From positions 1 through 40,504 of the forward strand of contig CALWIO010000020.1 in the NCBI GenBank assembly GCA_944380765.1: 40,504 nt of DNA, written 5' to 3'. The notes under the pieces are model-generated. The model ran no database searches. It saw nothing but the letters and a program-made list of their open reading frames with translations, and was not told the DNA's origin. This stretch comes from an uncultured Clostridia bacterium. Lineage in GTDB: Bacteria > Bacillota > Clostridia > Oscillospirales > Acutalibacteraceae. Every line of letters starts with the position of its first letter. The first letter of the stretch is position 1. The translations under genes and the position numbers were made by a program. Positions 14,853 to 22,957 of the stretch are shown here, piece by piece.

Positions 14853-16958
14853 TTGAAAAGCAGCTACAACTTTAAGCTGAGGGCGACAGCGTTTATCGCG
14901 GCGGTTATTTTCATAATATCGCTGTTTATAGCCGACCTTTTCAGAATACAGGTTGTAAACGCCGATGAATACGCCTCAAAAAAGCTGAAACTCTCTTCGG
15001 CTTCCGCAACGGTTGACGCCCTGCGCGGCGAAATTCTTGACAGCACCGGCAAGGCGCTTGTCTATAATGTAAGCTCAAATACGGTCTATATTGACGCTTC
15101 CTATTTCCCAAGAGCCTCCAAGCAGGAGGAGCGCAATGAAATTCTCCTGTCGCTTGTGCGGCTGTTTGAGGAAAACGGGGTGGAATACAATTCTTCTCTG
15201 CCCATAGAGCTTGAAGGCTCCGCGCTTGTGTATGCCGAAAACAGCGGGTCCGACAAAAACTACCTTTTCGGCAAGGATTATCTTAATCTTAATGTATATG
15301 CCACCGAGCAGAACTGCTTTGACGCGCTGTGCGAGTATTATTCCCTTGAAGATATGAGCGCTGAGGAGGCGCTGAAAGTCGGCGGAATACTGTTCAGAAT
15401 GACCAGGGCGGATTTTTCAACAGCCAATCCCTTTACGCTCGCCGAGGGCGTGCCCGACAGCGTAGTGCTGATTTTAAAGGAGCAGAGCCGTTTTTACAGC
15501 GGAATTGAAACGAGAATCGACACGAAAAGGGAATACTATGACGGAACGCTCGCTCCCCATATAATAGGATATTACGATTATATCGACGCCGACGAGTACA
15601 AGAGCGTTACCGAGAGCTACAACGAGCAGATGAGCGATGAGAGCCTTACCGACGAGGAAAAGGAAACCTTAAAGCTCAGAGCGTACAAAATGACCGATAA
15701 AATCGGAAAATTCGGAATAGAGAGCGCTATGGAGGACACCCTGCGCGGCACAAGGGGCAAGGCTACCACCGTCACCAGCAGCGACTCCACAAAGACCACC
15801 TCAATCACCACCGAGCCCGTAAACGGCAACAATGTAATACTGACAATAAACGCCGATTTGCAAAAGACGGTGCAGAATGCCCTCGCCGGAAAAATCGAGG
15901 AAACCAAGGGTACCGAAAATGTGGCTGCGGCAGGCAGTATAGTGGTGATGGATGTGCACGATTTTTCGGTTCTTGCCTGCGCCACATACCCTTCCTATGA
16001 CCTTAATACCTACAAGGAAAATATAGTAGAGCTCAATACCGACGAGACCGCGCCTTTGTGGAACAGGGCGCTCAGGAGCACCTACGCCCCCGGCTCGACC
16101 GTAAAACCCGCCGTAGCCATGGCCGGGCTTGAAGAGGGCATAGTAACTCCCGACAGCCGTATTAAGTGTAATATTTTATATACCTATTTTGCCGACAGGA
16201 CTTTCCGGTGCTTCAATGTGGGAAGTCACGCGGGACGCTCGCTGAATGTTGAGGAGGCTATTCGCTATTCCTGCAACACATATTTTTATGAGGTGGGCAG
16301 ACTGCTCGGCATTGAAAAAATGGGCGAGTATTTTTCAATGTTCGGCTTAGGCAGCAAAACGGGAGTTGAGCTGACCGAGGCGTCGGGCGTTGTGGCAGGT
16401 CCTGCCGAGCGTGAGGCGGCAGGCGGAGTATGGTACCCCGGCGACACGGTGCAGGCGGCGATAGGCCAGTCCGACAACCTGTTTACGCCCATACAGCTTG
16501 CGGCTTATGTCTCCACGCTCGCCAACGGGGGAACAAGATACCGCGCGCATTTTGTAAAAAGCGTGATGTCCTCGGATTATTCGGAAATCGTCTATGAAAC
16601 CCAGCCGGAGGTTTTAGCAGAGCTTGATTTTTCCGAAAGCTCAAAGGCGGCTGTAAAAAAGGGTATGATATCAATGGCGAATACCCTTTCGGCTTTCAGG
16701 TCGCTGGACTATCAGGTGGCGTCAAAAACGGGTACCGCTCAGGTAAAAAAGAATATAAACGGCGAAACGGTGGAATATACAAACGGATTTTTAATTTCCT
16801 ACGCGCCCGCCGACAATCCGCAGATAGCGGTAGTGGTCGCAATCGAAAATGTAACCTCAACGGGACTCGCCTCCTACGCCGCGGAGATTTACGAGGCGTA
16901 CTTCGGGCGCAACGAGTCCGTTACCGCTTCTCAGCAGAGCAATTCGGCGCTTCGGTAA
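14853..16958 (+). CDS. mrdA: Penicillin-binding protein 2 (elongation transpeptidase)
   Basis: A class B penicillin-binding protein that cross-links side-wall peptidoglycan and works with MreBCD and RodA. The 701-residue protein has one membrane helix near residues 8-28, a dimerisation/pedestal region and a transpeptidase domain with all three catalytic motifs: SxxK at Ser415 (GSTVK), SxN at Ser473 (SCN) and KTG at Lys625-Gly627. The start is TTG, placed after an AAAGGAGAG site. It is the last gene of the mre operon. rodA and minCD, which often follow, are not here. The C-terminal Ser/Gln/Asn tail is unconserved. Confidence 0.94.
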   Translation: MKSSYNFKLRATAFIAAVIFIISLFIADLFRIQVVNADEYASKKLKLSSASATVDALRGEILDSTGKALVYNVSSNTVYIDASYFPRASKQEERNEILLSLVRLFEENGVEYNSSLPIELEGSALVYAENSGSDKNYLFGKDYLNLNVYATEQNCFDALCEYYSLEDMSAEEALKVGGILFRMTRADFSTANPFTLAEGVPDSVVLILKEQSRFYSGIETRIDTKREYYDGTLAPHIIGYYDYIDADEYKSVTESYNEQMSDESLTDEEKETLKLRAYKMTDKIGKFGIESAMEDTLRGTRGKATTVTSSDSTKTTSITTEPVNGNNVILTINADLQKTVQNALAGKIEETKGTENVAAAGSIVVMDVHDFSVLACATYPSYDLNTYKENIVELNTDETAPLWNRALRSTYAPGSTVKPAVAMAGLEEGIVTPDSRIKCNILYTYFADRTFRCFNVGSHAGRSLNVEEAIRYSCNTYFYEVGRLLGIEKMGEYFSMFGLGSKTGVELTEASGVVAGPAEREAAGGVWYPGDTVQAAIGQSDNLFTPIQLAAYVSTLANGGTRYRAHFVKSVMSSDYSEIVYETQPEVLAELDFSESSKAAVKKGMISMANTLSAFRSLDYQVASKTGTAQVKKNINGETVEYTNGFLISYAPADNPQIAVVVAIENVTSTGLASYAAEIYEAYFGRNESVTASQQSNSALR

Positions 16959-16972
16959 AATTAAAAAAGGTA

Positions 16973-17001
16973 TTGCAAAAATAAAAAAGCTGTGCTACAA
17001 T
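16973..17001 (+). promoter_or_regulatory. Promoter of rpsO-pnp
   Basis: TTGCAA (16973-16978) and TACAAT (16996-17001) have a 17-base spacer, giving a leader of about 95 bases before rpsO. Confidence 0.75.
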
Positions 17002-17005
17002 ATCA

Positions 17006-17100
17006 AGGCTAACTCTGTGCGCTCGGGTAATTGAGAAAACCCACGGGGTGTTCACCTGCTTTTATCTGGGGCATCTGAGGAATATTTTAATGAGGTGAAA
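17006..17100 (+). promoter_or_regulatory. Structured rpsO leader, probable S15 autoregulatory element
   Basis: In the 5' leader, CTCTGTG (17013-17019) pairs with CACGGGG (17042-17048), and a smaller inner stem CTC/GAG joins 17022-17024 with 17033-17035. A short GGTG/CACC hairpin follows. Ribosomal protein S15 is known to repress its own mRNA through several unrelated leader structures in different phyla. Position and pairing fit such a leader, but I cannot match it to a named family. Confidence 0.5.
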
Positions 17101-17103
17101 ACA

Positions 17104-17367
17104 ATGACAAAAGAAGAAAAACAGGCCATAATGGCGGAATATGCCGTCCATGAAGGCGACACAGGCTCGCCCGAGGTTCAGATTGCCGTTCTCACTAAGA
17201 GAATCAACGACCTTACCGAGCATCTCAAAACAAACAAAAAGGACCATCATTCAAGAAGAGGACTTCTTAAAATGGTAGGTCACAGAAGAAACCTGCTCGC
17301 GTACCTCGCGAAAAAGGATATCGAAAGATACCGCGCGATTGTAGCGAAGCTCGGACTGCGTAAGTAA
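17104..17367 (+). CDS. rpsO: Small ribosomal subunit protein uS15
   Basis: Binds 16S rRNA early in 30S assembly. From the ATG at 17104 the protein has 87 residues, one or two short of typical S15, and reads [10 protein letters not shown] at the start with the family core [16 protein letters not shown] and [22 protein letters not shown] three codons upstream falls inside the GAGGTG ribosome site and is not the start. It is followed by pnp 188 bases downstream, a classic arrangement, with two hairpins between them. Confidence 0.97.
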   Translation: MTKEEKQAIMAEYAVHEGDTGSPEVQIAVLTKRINDLTEHLKTNKKDHHSRRGLLKMVGHRRNLLAYLAKKDIERYRAIVAKLGLRK

Positions 17368-17375
17368 TCCGCTCA

Positions 17376-17404
17376 AAGGCAGATGGGGTTTTCCCATCTG
17401 CCTT
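17376..17404 (+). terminator. Strong hairpin after rpsO, partial terminator or mRNA stabiliser
   Basis: A perfect 12-bp stem (17376-17387 with 17393-17404) has a 5-base loop and is followed by GAATTGCTTTT, a poor U run. It may allow readthrough to pnp. Confidence 0.6.
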
Positions 17405-17429
17405 GAATTGCTTTTAAAGGCAGAGTACA

Positions 17430-17523
17430 ACAGGGCAAAAACAGGTCTTTTAGCGGTAACCGGAGCGTTCAGCGTACCGGTCTGAGCGCCGCGGTTATTG
17501 CTAAAAAGTAGTTTTTGCCTTGT
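17430..17523 (+). promoter_or_regulatory. Very long stem-loop in the pnp 5' region
   Basis: Three stacked helices make one extended hairpin. The outer one is 13 bp (17430-17442 with 17511-17523), the middle 15 bp (17448-17462 with 17492-17506) and the inner 8 bp (17465-17472 with 17482-17489), closed by a 9-base loop. Non-Watson-Crick positions are mostly G-U pairs, and the internal loops are small. It ends 32 bases before the pnp start. In E. coli, pnp is controlled by RNase III cutting such a leader stem and by PNPase degrading the product; an analogous role here is inference. Confidence 0.7.
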
Positions 17524-17555
17524 GTATAAATAAAGAAAAAAGAGAGGTAAAAATT

Positions 17556-19754
17556 ATGTTTTTCAAGAACTTCAAGGTTTGGGAAACCGAGCTTGCCGGC
17601 AGAAAGCTGGTGCTTGAAACAGGCAAAATGGCGGGCCTTGCCAACGCCGCTGTAATGGCGCGCTACGGCGATACCAATGTGCTTTGCACGGTAACCGCCT
17701 CCGCAAAACCCAGAGAGGGCGTGGATTTCTTCCCTCTTTCGGTTGACTATGAAGAAAAAATGTATTCGGTGGGCAGAATCCCCGGCTCTTTCCAGAGAAG
17801 AGAGGGCAGAGCCAGCGAAAAGGCCATACTCACTTCCCGCTGCATTGACCGTCCCATTCGTCCTCTTTTCCCCAAGGATCTGAGAAACGACTGCACGGTT
17901 GTGGCAACGGTAATGTCCGTTGACCCGGACTGCTCGCCTGAGATTACCGCCATGATAGGCGTTTCGGCAGCCATAGCCATTTCCGATATTCCGTGGGACG
18001 GACCCATTTCCGGCGTGAATGTGGGACTTGTTGACGGTCAGATTGTAATCAACCCCACTCTTGAACAGAGGGGCAAGAGCGACTTGGTGCTGACAGTCGC
18101 CTCCACCGCCGATTTGGTAGCCATGATTGAGGCGGGCGGCAACGAAATCGACGACGACACAATGTTCGACGCCATTATGGCAGGTCATGAGGAAAACAAG
18201 AAAATCGTAAAATTCATTCAGGGCATTGTAGATGAAGTCGGCAAGCCCAAATTCGCTTATGAATCCTCAGACCCCGACCCGGAGATTATGGCGGAGATTG
18301 AGGCTTTCTGCATAGAGGATGTCAAAAAGGCTCTCGATACCGACGATAAGCTTGTCCGCGACGAGGCTCTGCGCCCGATTTACGAGGCGGTTCATGAAAA
18401 ATATGACGAGCGCTTTGAGGGCGAAGAGGCAAAGCTTGACGAGATTATGTATCTTGTTCAGAAGCATGTGGTACGCGCGTGGCTCAAAGACGAGCATAAG
18501 CGTGTTGACGGCAGAGGAATTGACGAGATAAGACCTCTCAACGCCGAAATTGATTTGCTTGCCCGTGCTCACGGCTCAGGTATGTTCACCCGCGGCCAGA
18601 CTCAGGTTCTCTCGGTTGCAACGCTCGCTCCCGTAAGCGACGCGCAGCAGCTTGACGGGCTTGACGAGCAGACGGAGAAGAGATATATTCACCACTACAA
18701 CTTCCCCTCCTATTCAGTAGGCGAAACCAAGCCTTCAAGAGGACCCGGCCGCCGCGAGATAGGACACGGCGCCCTTGCGGAAAAGGCTCTGCTTCCGGTT
18801 ATTCCCTCGGTTGAGGAGTTCCCCTACGCTATCAGGGTAGTGTCCGAAGTCCTTTCGTCAAACGGCTCAACCTCACAGGGCTCGGTATGCGGCTCCACGC
18901 TCGCCCTTATGGCGGCAGGCGTTCCCATAAAGGCTCCCGTAGCGGGTATTTCCTGCGGACTTATCACCGGCGACAAAGGCGTTTACGGCGACTTTATGAC
19001 AATGGTTGATATTCAGGGGCTTGAAGACTTCTACGGCGATATGGACTTTAAGGTTGCCGGCACAAAGAATGGCATTACCGCAATCCAGATGGATTTGAAG
19101 GTGCACGGCCTTACTCCCGAAATCATCAAAGAGGCTTTCGCCAAAACCCATAAGGCGAGAAACTATATACTTGACGAGATTATGCTTCCCGTAATCAGCG
19201 AACCCCGCGCCGAGCTTTCAAAATACGCTCCCAAGATGCTTACCACCAAGATTGACCCCGAAAAAATCGGCGATGTCATCGGCAAGCAGGGCAAGGTTAT
19301 CCAGAAAATTCAGGCGGAGTGCGACTGCAAAATCGACATTGAAGAGGACGGAAATGTATTTATCTCCGGTCTCGATATTGACAACGCCAAGAGAGCGCTT
19401 CTCATGGTTGAAACAATAGCCAAGGACCCTGAAATCGGAGCGGTTTACAACGGCGTTGTAACAAGGCTTATGAGCTTCGGCGCCTTTGTTGAGATTGCTC
19501 CCGGCAAAGAGGGACTTGTTCACATCAGCCGCCTCGATGTCAAGCATGTCGATAAGGTTGAGGATGTTGTCAATGTGGGCGACAGCGTGCTCGTAAAGGT
19601 TATCGAGATTGACGACCAGGGCAGGCTCAACCTCTCCCGCCGTGATGCTCTTATTGAGGTCAAGGGACTTGTGCCAGAAAACGATGAGGAGGAAGCTCCC
19701 CGCAGAGACGGCGGAAAACGCCGCTTTAACAACAACCGCCGCCGCGACCGCTGA
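17556..19754 (+). CDS. pnp: Polyribonucleotide nucleotidyltransferase (PNPase)
   Basis: A phosphorolytic 3'-5' exoribonuclease of the RNA degradation machinery. The 732-residue protein has two RNase PH-like domains, with FFPLSVDYEEKMYSVGRIPG and the FPSYSVGETKPSRGPGRRE active-site region, joined by a helical linker. A KH domain follows with the IGKQGKVIQKI loop, then an S1 domain (GVVTRLMSFGAFVEI) and a basic Arg-rich tail. The ATG at 17556 follows GAGAGG by eight bases; a TTG 12 codons upstream lies at the foot of the leader hairpin and is unlikely. It is transcribed with rpsO or by readthrough. Confidence 0.96.
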   Translation: MFFKNFKVWETELAGRKLVLETGKMAGLANAAVMARYGDTNVLCTVTASAKPREGVDFFPLSVDYEEKMYSVGRIPGSFQRREGRASEKAILTSRCIDRPIRPLFPKDLRNDCTVVATVMSVDPDCSPEITAMIGVSAAIAISDIPWDGPISGVNVGLVDGQIVINPTLEQRGKSDLVLTVASTADLVAMIEAGGNEIDDDTMFDAIMAGHEENKKIVKFIQGIVDEVGKPKFAYESSDPDPEIMAEIEAFCIEDVKKALDTDDKLVRDEALRPIYEAVHEKYDERFEGEEAKLDEIMYLVQKHVVRAWLKDEHKRVDGRGIDEIRPLNAEIDLLARAHGSGMFTRGQTQVLSVATLAPVSDAQQLDGLDEQTEKRYIHHYNFPSYSVGETKPSRGPGRREIGHGALAEKALLPVIPSVEEFPYAIRVVSEVLSSNGSTSQGSVCGSTLALMAAGVPIKAPVAGISCGLITGDKGVYGDFMTMVDIQGLEDFYGDMDFKVAGTKNGITAIQMDLKVHGLTPEIIKEAFAKTHKARNYILDEIMLPVISEPRAELSKYAPKMLTTKIDPEKIGDVIGKQGKVIQKIQAECDCKIDIEEDGNVFISGLDIDNAKRALLMVETIAKDPEIGAVYNGVVTRLMSFGAFVEIAPGKEGLVHISRLDVKHVDKVEDVVNVGDSVLVKVIEIDDQGRLNLSRRDALIEVKGLVPENDEEEAPRRDGGKRRFNNNRRRDR

Positions 19755-19788
19755 CGGTAAATTCAGCAGTAAAACTTAAAGGCAAAAC

Positions 19789-19827
19789 AATCGCCCGCCG
19801 TGAGAACTCTCGCGGCGGGCGATTTTG
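19789..19827. terminator. Terminator shared by pnp and the convergent small gene
   Basis: A 16-bp stem with one wobble pair (19789-19804 with 19809-19824) and an AACT loop lies between the convergent genes. T runs on both sides are short, ATTTT on plus and ATTGTTTT on minus, so it probably works in both directions. Confidence 0.8.
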
Positions 19828-19843
19828 CATAAGGCAAAAACCG

Positions 19844-20293
19844 TTATGAAAGATAGCTTTTCATCTTCTGCATACTGTTTTCTTCGAGCTTTATCAAATC
19901 CTCGCCTATCTTTCTGGATGAATCGGGAATATCCGGGTATTCTTTTAAAGTCCTCGCCATGTCGATAATGCCCATTGTGCTGCCCTGCATCATCATCTCG
20001 GCGATTTTGTCGGTACTTTTGTCAAGCAGGGTGTTAAGCTGCACGCCCGACCACATTCCTATCTGCGAAACGGGACTCTGCTCTTTTGGAAATTCCCCGT
20101 TTTTTGAAAGCTCCTTTGAAACCCTCGACTGTATCTCCTGATACTGCGAGTGCTGGTACTGCAAGTCGCTCATAAGGCTCTGGTCGGTTATCTTATCCTT
20201 TAAATAGGAAATGGCGTCGCTTCCCGCCTTTGAGTTCTTGTAAACCTTGTTAAGAAACTCGGTATTTTCGCTTTTCTGGCTGTTTTGCTGCAT
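19844..20293 (-). CDS. Small, mostly helical protein of unknown function
   Basis: I do not recognise the family with certainty. The 149-residue protein starts MQQNSQKSEN at the ATG at 20293, which follows a GAGGAG site; a GTG three codons upstream overlaps that site. It is rich in Lys, Gln, Glu, Ser and Met and has no signal peptide or membrane segment. Four amphipathic helices can be traced (about 8-40, 45-68, 82-105 and 110-145), giving a four-helix-bundle look like DUF2383 or other ferritin-like proteins, but an obvious metal-binding Glu/His pattern is not visible. It is convergent with pnp and divergent from the glycerophosphodiesterase gene. Confidence 0.75.
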   Translation of the reverse strand: MQQNSQKSENTEFLNKVYKNSKAGSDAISYLKDKITDQSLMSDLQYQHSQYQEIQSRVSKELSKNGEFPKEQSPVSQIGMWSGVQLNTLLDKSTDKIAEMMMQGSTMGIIDMARTLKEYPDIPDSSRKIGEDLIKLEENSMQKMKSYLS

Positions 20294-20353
20294 AGTTATC
20301 ACTCCTCAGCCTTATTATTCCGCCTTTAATCGCAAAATATGCGGTTTACAAGG

Positions 20354-20382
20354 TTTACATTTTTATAAGGTTGATGTATAAT
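20354..20382 (+). promoter_or_regulatory. Promoter of the glycerophosphodiesterase-gltX-glnS group
   Basis: TTTACA (20354-20359) and a perfect TATAAT (20377-20382) have a 17-base spacer, 36 bases before the ATG at 20419. Confidence 0.75.
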
Positions 20383-20418
20383 AAATTATCTATCTGTTTA
20401 TAGGGAGGGCGGTTTTAA

Positions 20419-21273
20419 ATGAAAAAATCCGTAAAAAGAATTATAGGACTGGCTGTTCCCGCAGCTGTCGCCGTAGGGCTTAACCGCCTGTATGTAAAAA
20501 AACGCTACGGCGAAAAGAACGCCAAGCCCACTTTTAAGTTTTCCGAAATAGCCGAGGGCGAAACCGAGGGCGTAAAGCTGACGGCTCACCGCGGACTTTC
20601 GGCGGTAGCGCCCGAAAATACCGCCGCGGCTTTCAAAGAGGCGGTAAAGCACCCGTATTACGCTGTCGAGTGCGACATTTACTGCACAGCCGACAACCGC
20701 TGGGTGGTTATCCATGACTATATGCTTCAGTCAATGGCAAAGGAAAAGGGCGATGTCAAAAAAATGAGCTACGCCGAAACCCTTTCAAAGATAAAGTATA
20801 ACAACGGCGCCAATATAAAGTACTACCCGGACGCGGGTATCTGCACTCTCGAAGAGTATATAGATATATGCTCCCCGGCAGGCATAAAGCCGATGATTGA
20901 GGTTAAGGACAAGCGTGTCGAAAAGGTAAAGGAGCTTTATTCCATATTCTGCGAAAAGGGAATAGAAAAAGATGTGATACTCATTTCTTTTCACGAGCCG
21001 GTGCTCCGCGAGTTCAGGCGCCTTGACGAAAATATGGAGCTCTGGTACCTTATGCAGGCGATTACCGACGAAAAACTGCTCGACTGCATTGAGCAGGGCT
21101 ACGGAGTTGCCTTTGAGGCGAAAAGAGCCGCCAGAACTCCCGAAATGGTGCAGAAAATTCACGATAATTCCCTTACTGCCGCCTGCTGGACGGTGGACAC
21201 GCCCGAACTTTTAAATAAAATGCTCGAAATGGGCGTAAAGTATATAACAACCAACGCAATTCTGCCTGAATAA
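20419..21273 (+). CDS. Membrane-anchored glycerophosphodiester phosphodiesterase family protein
   Basis: Expected to hydrolyse glycerophosphodiesters to glycerol-3-phosphate and an alcohol. The 284-residue protein has a short N-terminal hydrophobic stretch (about 8-24) that may anchor it, then the GDPD barrel: catalytic/metal motif TAHRGLSAVAPENT near 56-69, VECDIY near 83, the second catalytic His in VVIHDYML near 97, IEVKD in mid-protein, and a C-terminal WTVDTPELL ending. A good GGGAGG site precedes the ATG. It is separated from gltX by only about 15 bases and is probably cotranscribed. Confidence 0.9.
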   Translation: MKKSVKRIIGLAVPAAVAVGLNRLYVKKRYGEKNAKPTFKFSEIAEGETEGVKLTAHRGLSAVAPENTAAAFKEAVKHPYYAVECDIYCTADNRWVVIHDYMLQSMAKEKGDVKKMSYAETLSKIKYNNGANIKYYPDAGICTLEEYIDICSPAGIKPMIEVKDKRVEKVKELYSIFCEKGIEKDVILISFHEPVLREFRRLDENMELWYLMQAITDEKLLDCIEQGYGVAFEAKRAARTPEMVQKIHDNSLTAACWTVDTPELLNKMLEMGVKYITTNAILPE

Positions 21274-21288
21274 TGAGAGGTGCTATTT

Positions 21289-22941
21289 TTGACGGACTGC
21301 AAAAAAATCGCGGATTTGATTTTTAAAGATGTGGAAAAAACCGCCGGGTACTATGAAAACAAATATCCCCCGCGCGGGCTGAAAGAGGGAGCGCGCGTTA
21401 CCCGTTTCGCGCCAAGCCCCACGGGTTATCTGCATTTCGGCGGACTGTATGCCGCTTTCGCCTCAAAACTCACGGCGCAGAGCACCGGCGGAGTTTTTAT
21501 GCTCCGTATAGAGGATACCGACAAAAAGCGTGAGATTGACGACGGCGTGAGCGCCATTATAAAGGGACTTTCCGCTTTCGGGGTTACCGCCGACGAGGGC
21601 GTTACAGGCTCAGACAGCGAAACCGGCAGCTACGGGCCGTATGTGCAGAGCCGCCGGAGGGATATTTACCGCGCCTTCGCCAGAAAGCTGATGGAGGAGG
21701 GCAAAGCGTATCCCTGCTTCTGCACGCCGCAGGAGCTTGAAGAAATCCGCGCTCAGCAGGAAAACGAGGATATTAAAGGCTATTACGGGCGCTACGCCAG
21801 ATGCCGCTGCCTTTCCGACAGCGAAATTGAGGAGAAAATTAAAAACTGCGAGCCCTTTACCGTTCGCCTGCGCTCAACGGGCGACATAAACCGCAAAATT
21901 ACCTTTGACGATATGATAAAGGGCAAAATTGAAATGAGCGAAAATGTGAACGATGTGGTTATACTTAAAACCGACGGAATACCCACTTACCATTTCGCCC
22001 ACGCGGTTGACGACCACCTTATGCGCACAACCCATGTTATAAGGGGCGACGAGTGGATTGCCTCTGTGCCGCTTCATCTGGAACTTTTCCGCGCGCTGGG
22101 CTTCAAGCCCGTAAAATACGCCCATATCGCGCCCATAATGAAAGAGGAAAACGGCGGCAAGCGCAAGCTCTCAAAGCGCAAGGACCCGGAGGCGAATGTC
22201 TCCTACTATACCGAAAAAGGCTATCCTGAGGAGAGCGTAAAGGAATATATGCTGACAATCCTCAATTCAAATTTTGAGGACTGGCGGCGCGCCAACAAAA
22301 CCGCCGATATTTCGGCTTTCCCCTTTAACCTTAAAAAAATGAGCCTTTCGGGCGCGCTTTTCGATATGGTTAAGCTCAACGATGTTTCAAAAAATGTTAT
22401 TTCGCTTATGACGGCTCAAAAGGTTTATTCGCTTCTGAGCGAATGGGCAAAGGAGTATGACCGGGAGCTTTATTCCCTGCTTTCGCAGAATCCGGAAAAG
22501 GCTCAGGCAATACTCAATATTGACCGGGACAACCCCAAGCCCCGAAAGGATATTGCCTGCTGGAGCGAGATTAGGGATTATGTTTCATACTTTTACGGCG
22601 AGCTTTATTCGCCCGACTATTCTCTTCCCGAAAACATAAACCGCGCCGACGCTTACGAGATACTTTCAAAATACAAAAACATTTACAAAGCGGAGGATAC
22701 CAAGGAAGAGTGGTTCGCCAAAATCAAGGAGCTTTGCTCCGACTGCGGATTTACGCCGAATGTCAAGGAATACAAGCAGAATCCCGGAAGCTTCAAGGGG
22801 CATGTGGGCGATGTTTCAACGGTGATTCGCGTTGCCGTAACCTCGCGCACAAACACTCCCGACCTGTATTACATTATGCGTATTTTAGGCGATGAAGCGC
22901 TCAGAAGAATCGAGCGCGCTGCCGAAAGCTATAAGGGTTAA
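21289..22941 (+). CDS. gltX: Glutamate--tRNA ligase
   Basis: Charges tRNA with glutamate. A class I synthetase with the HIGH-type motif PSPTGYLHFGG (His at residue 49) and a KLSKR motif at about 293-297. The catalytic core also shows LRIEDTDKKRE. From the TTG at 21289, 8 bases after GAGAGG, the protein has 550 residues, longer than the common ~480-residue GluRS because of an extended C-terminal region. An upstream GTG at 21280 overlaps the ribosome site. The next gene is glnS, 16 bases on. Whether this enzyme is strictly tRNA-Glu specific cannot be told from sequence. Confidence 0.93.
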   Translation: MTDCKKIADLIFKDVEKTAGYYENKYPPRGLKEGARVTRFAPSPTGYLHFGGLYAAFASKLTAQSTGGVFMLRIEDTDKKREIDDGVSAIIKGLSAFGVTADEGVTGSDSETGSYGPYVQSRRRDIYRAFARKLMEEGKAYPCFCTPQELEEIRAQQENEDIKGYYGRYARCRCLSDSEIEEKIKNCEPFTVRLRSTGDINRKITFDDMIKGKIEMSENVNDVVILKTDGIPTYHFAHAVDDHLMRTTHVIRGDEWIASVPLHLELFRALGFKPVKYAHIAPIMKEENGGKRKLSKRKDPEANVSYYTEKGYPEESVKEYMLTILNSNFEDWRRANKTADISAFPFNLKKMSLSGALFDMVKLNDVSKNVISLMTAQKVYSLLSEWAKEYDRELYSLLSQNPEKAQAILNIDRDNPKPRKDIACWSEIRDYVSYFYGELYSPDYSLPENINRADAYEILSKYKNIYKAEDTKEEWFAKIKELCSDCGFTPNVKEYKQNPGSFKGHVGDVSTVIRVAVTSRTNTPDLYYIMRILGDEALRRIERAAESYKG

Positions 22942-22957
22942 GTAAAGAGGACAGAAT

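Noticed and set aside
17488..17523. The pnp leader hairpin as a simple terminator because TTTTT follows.
   Set aside because: The T run is part of the outer helix and is separated from the middle stem by several bases. A second, separate hairpin already follows rpsO. Partial termination remains possible.
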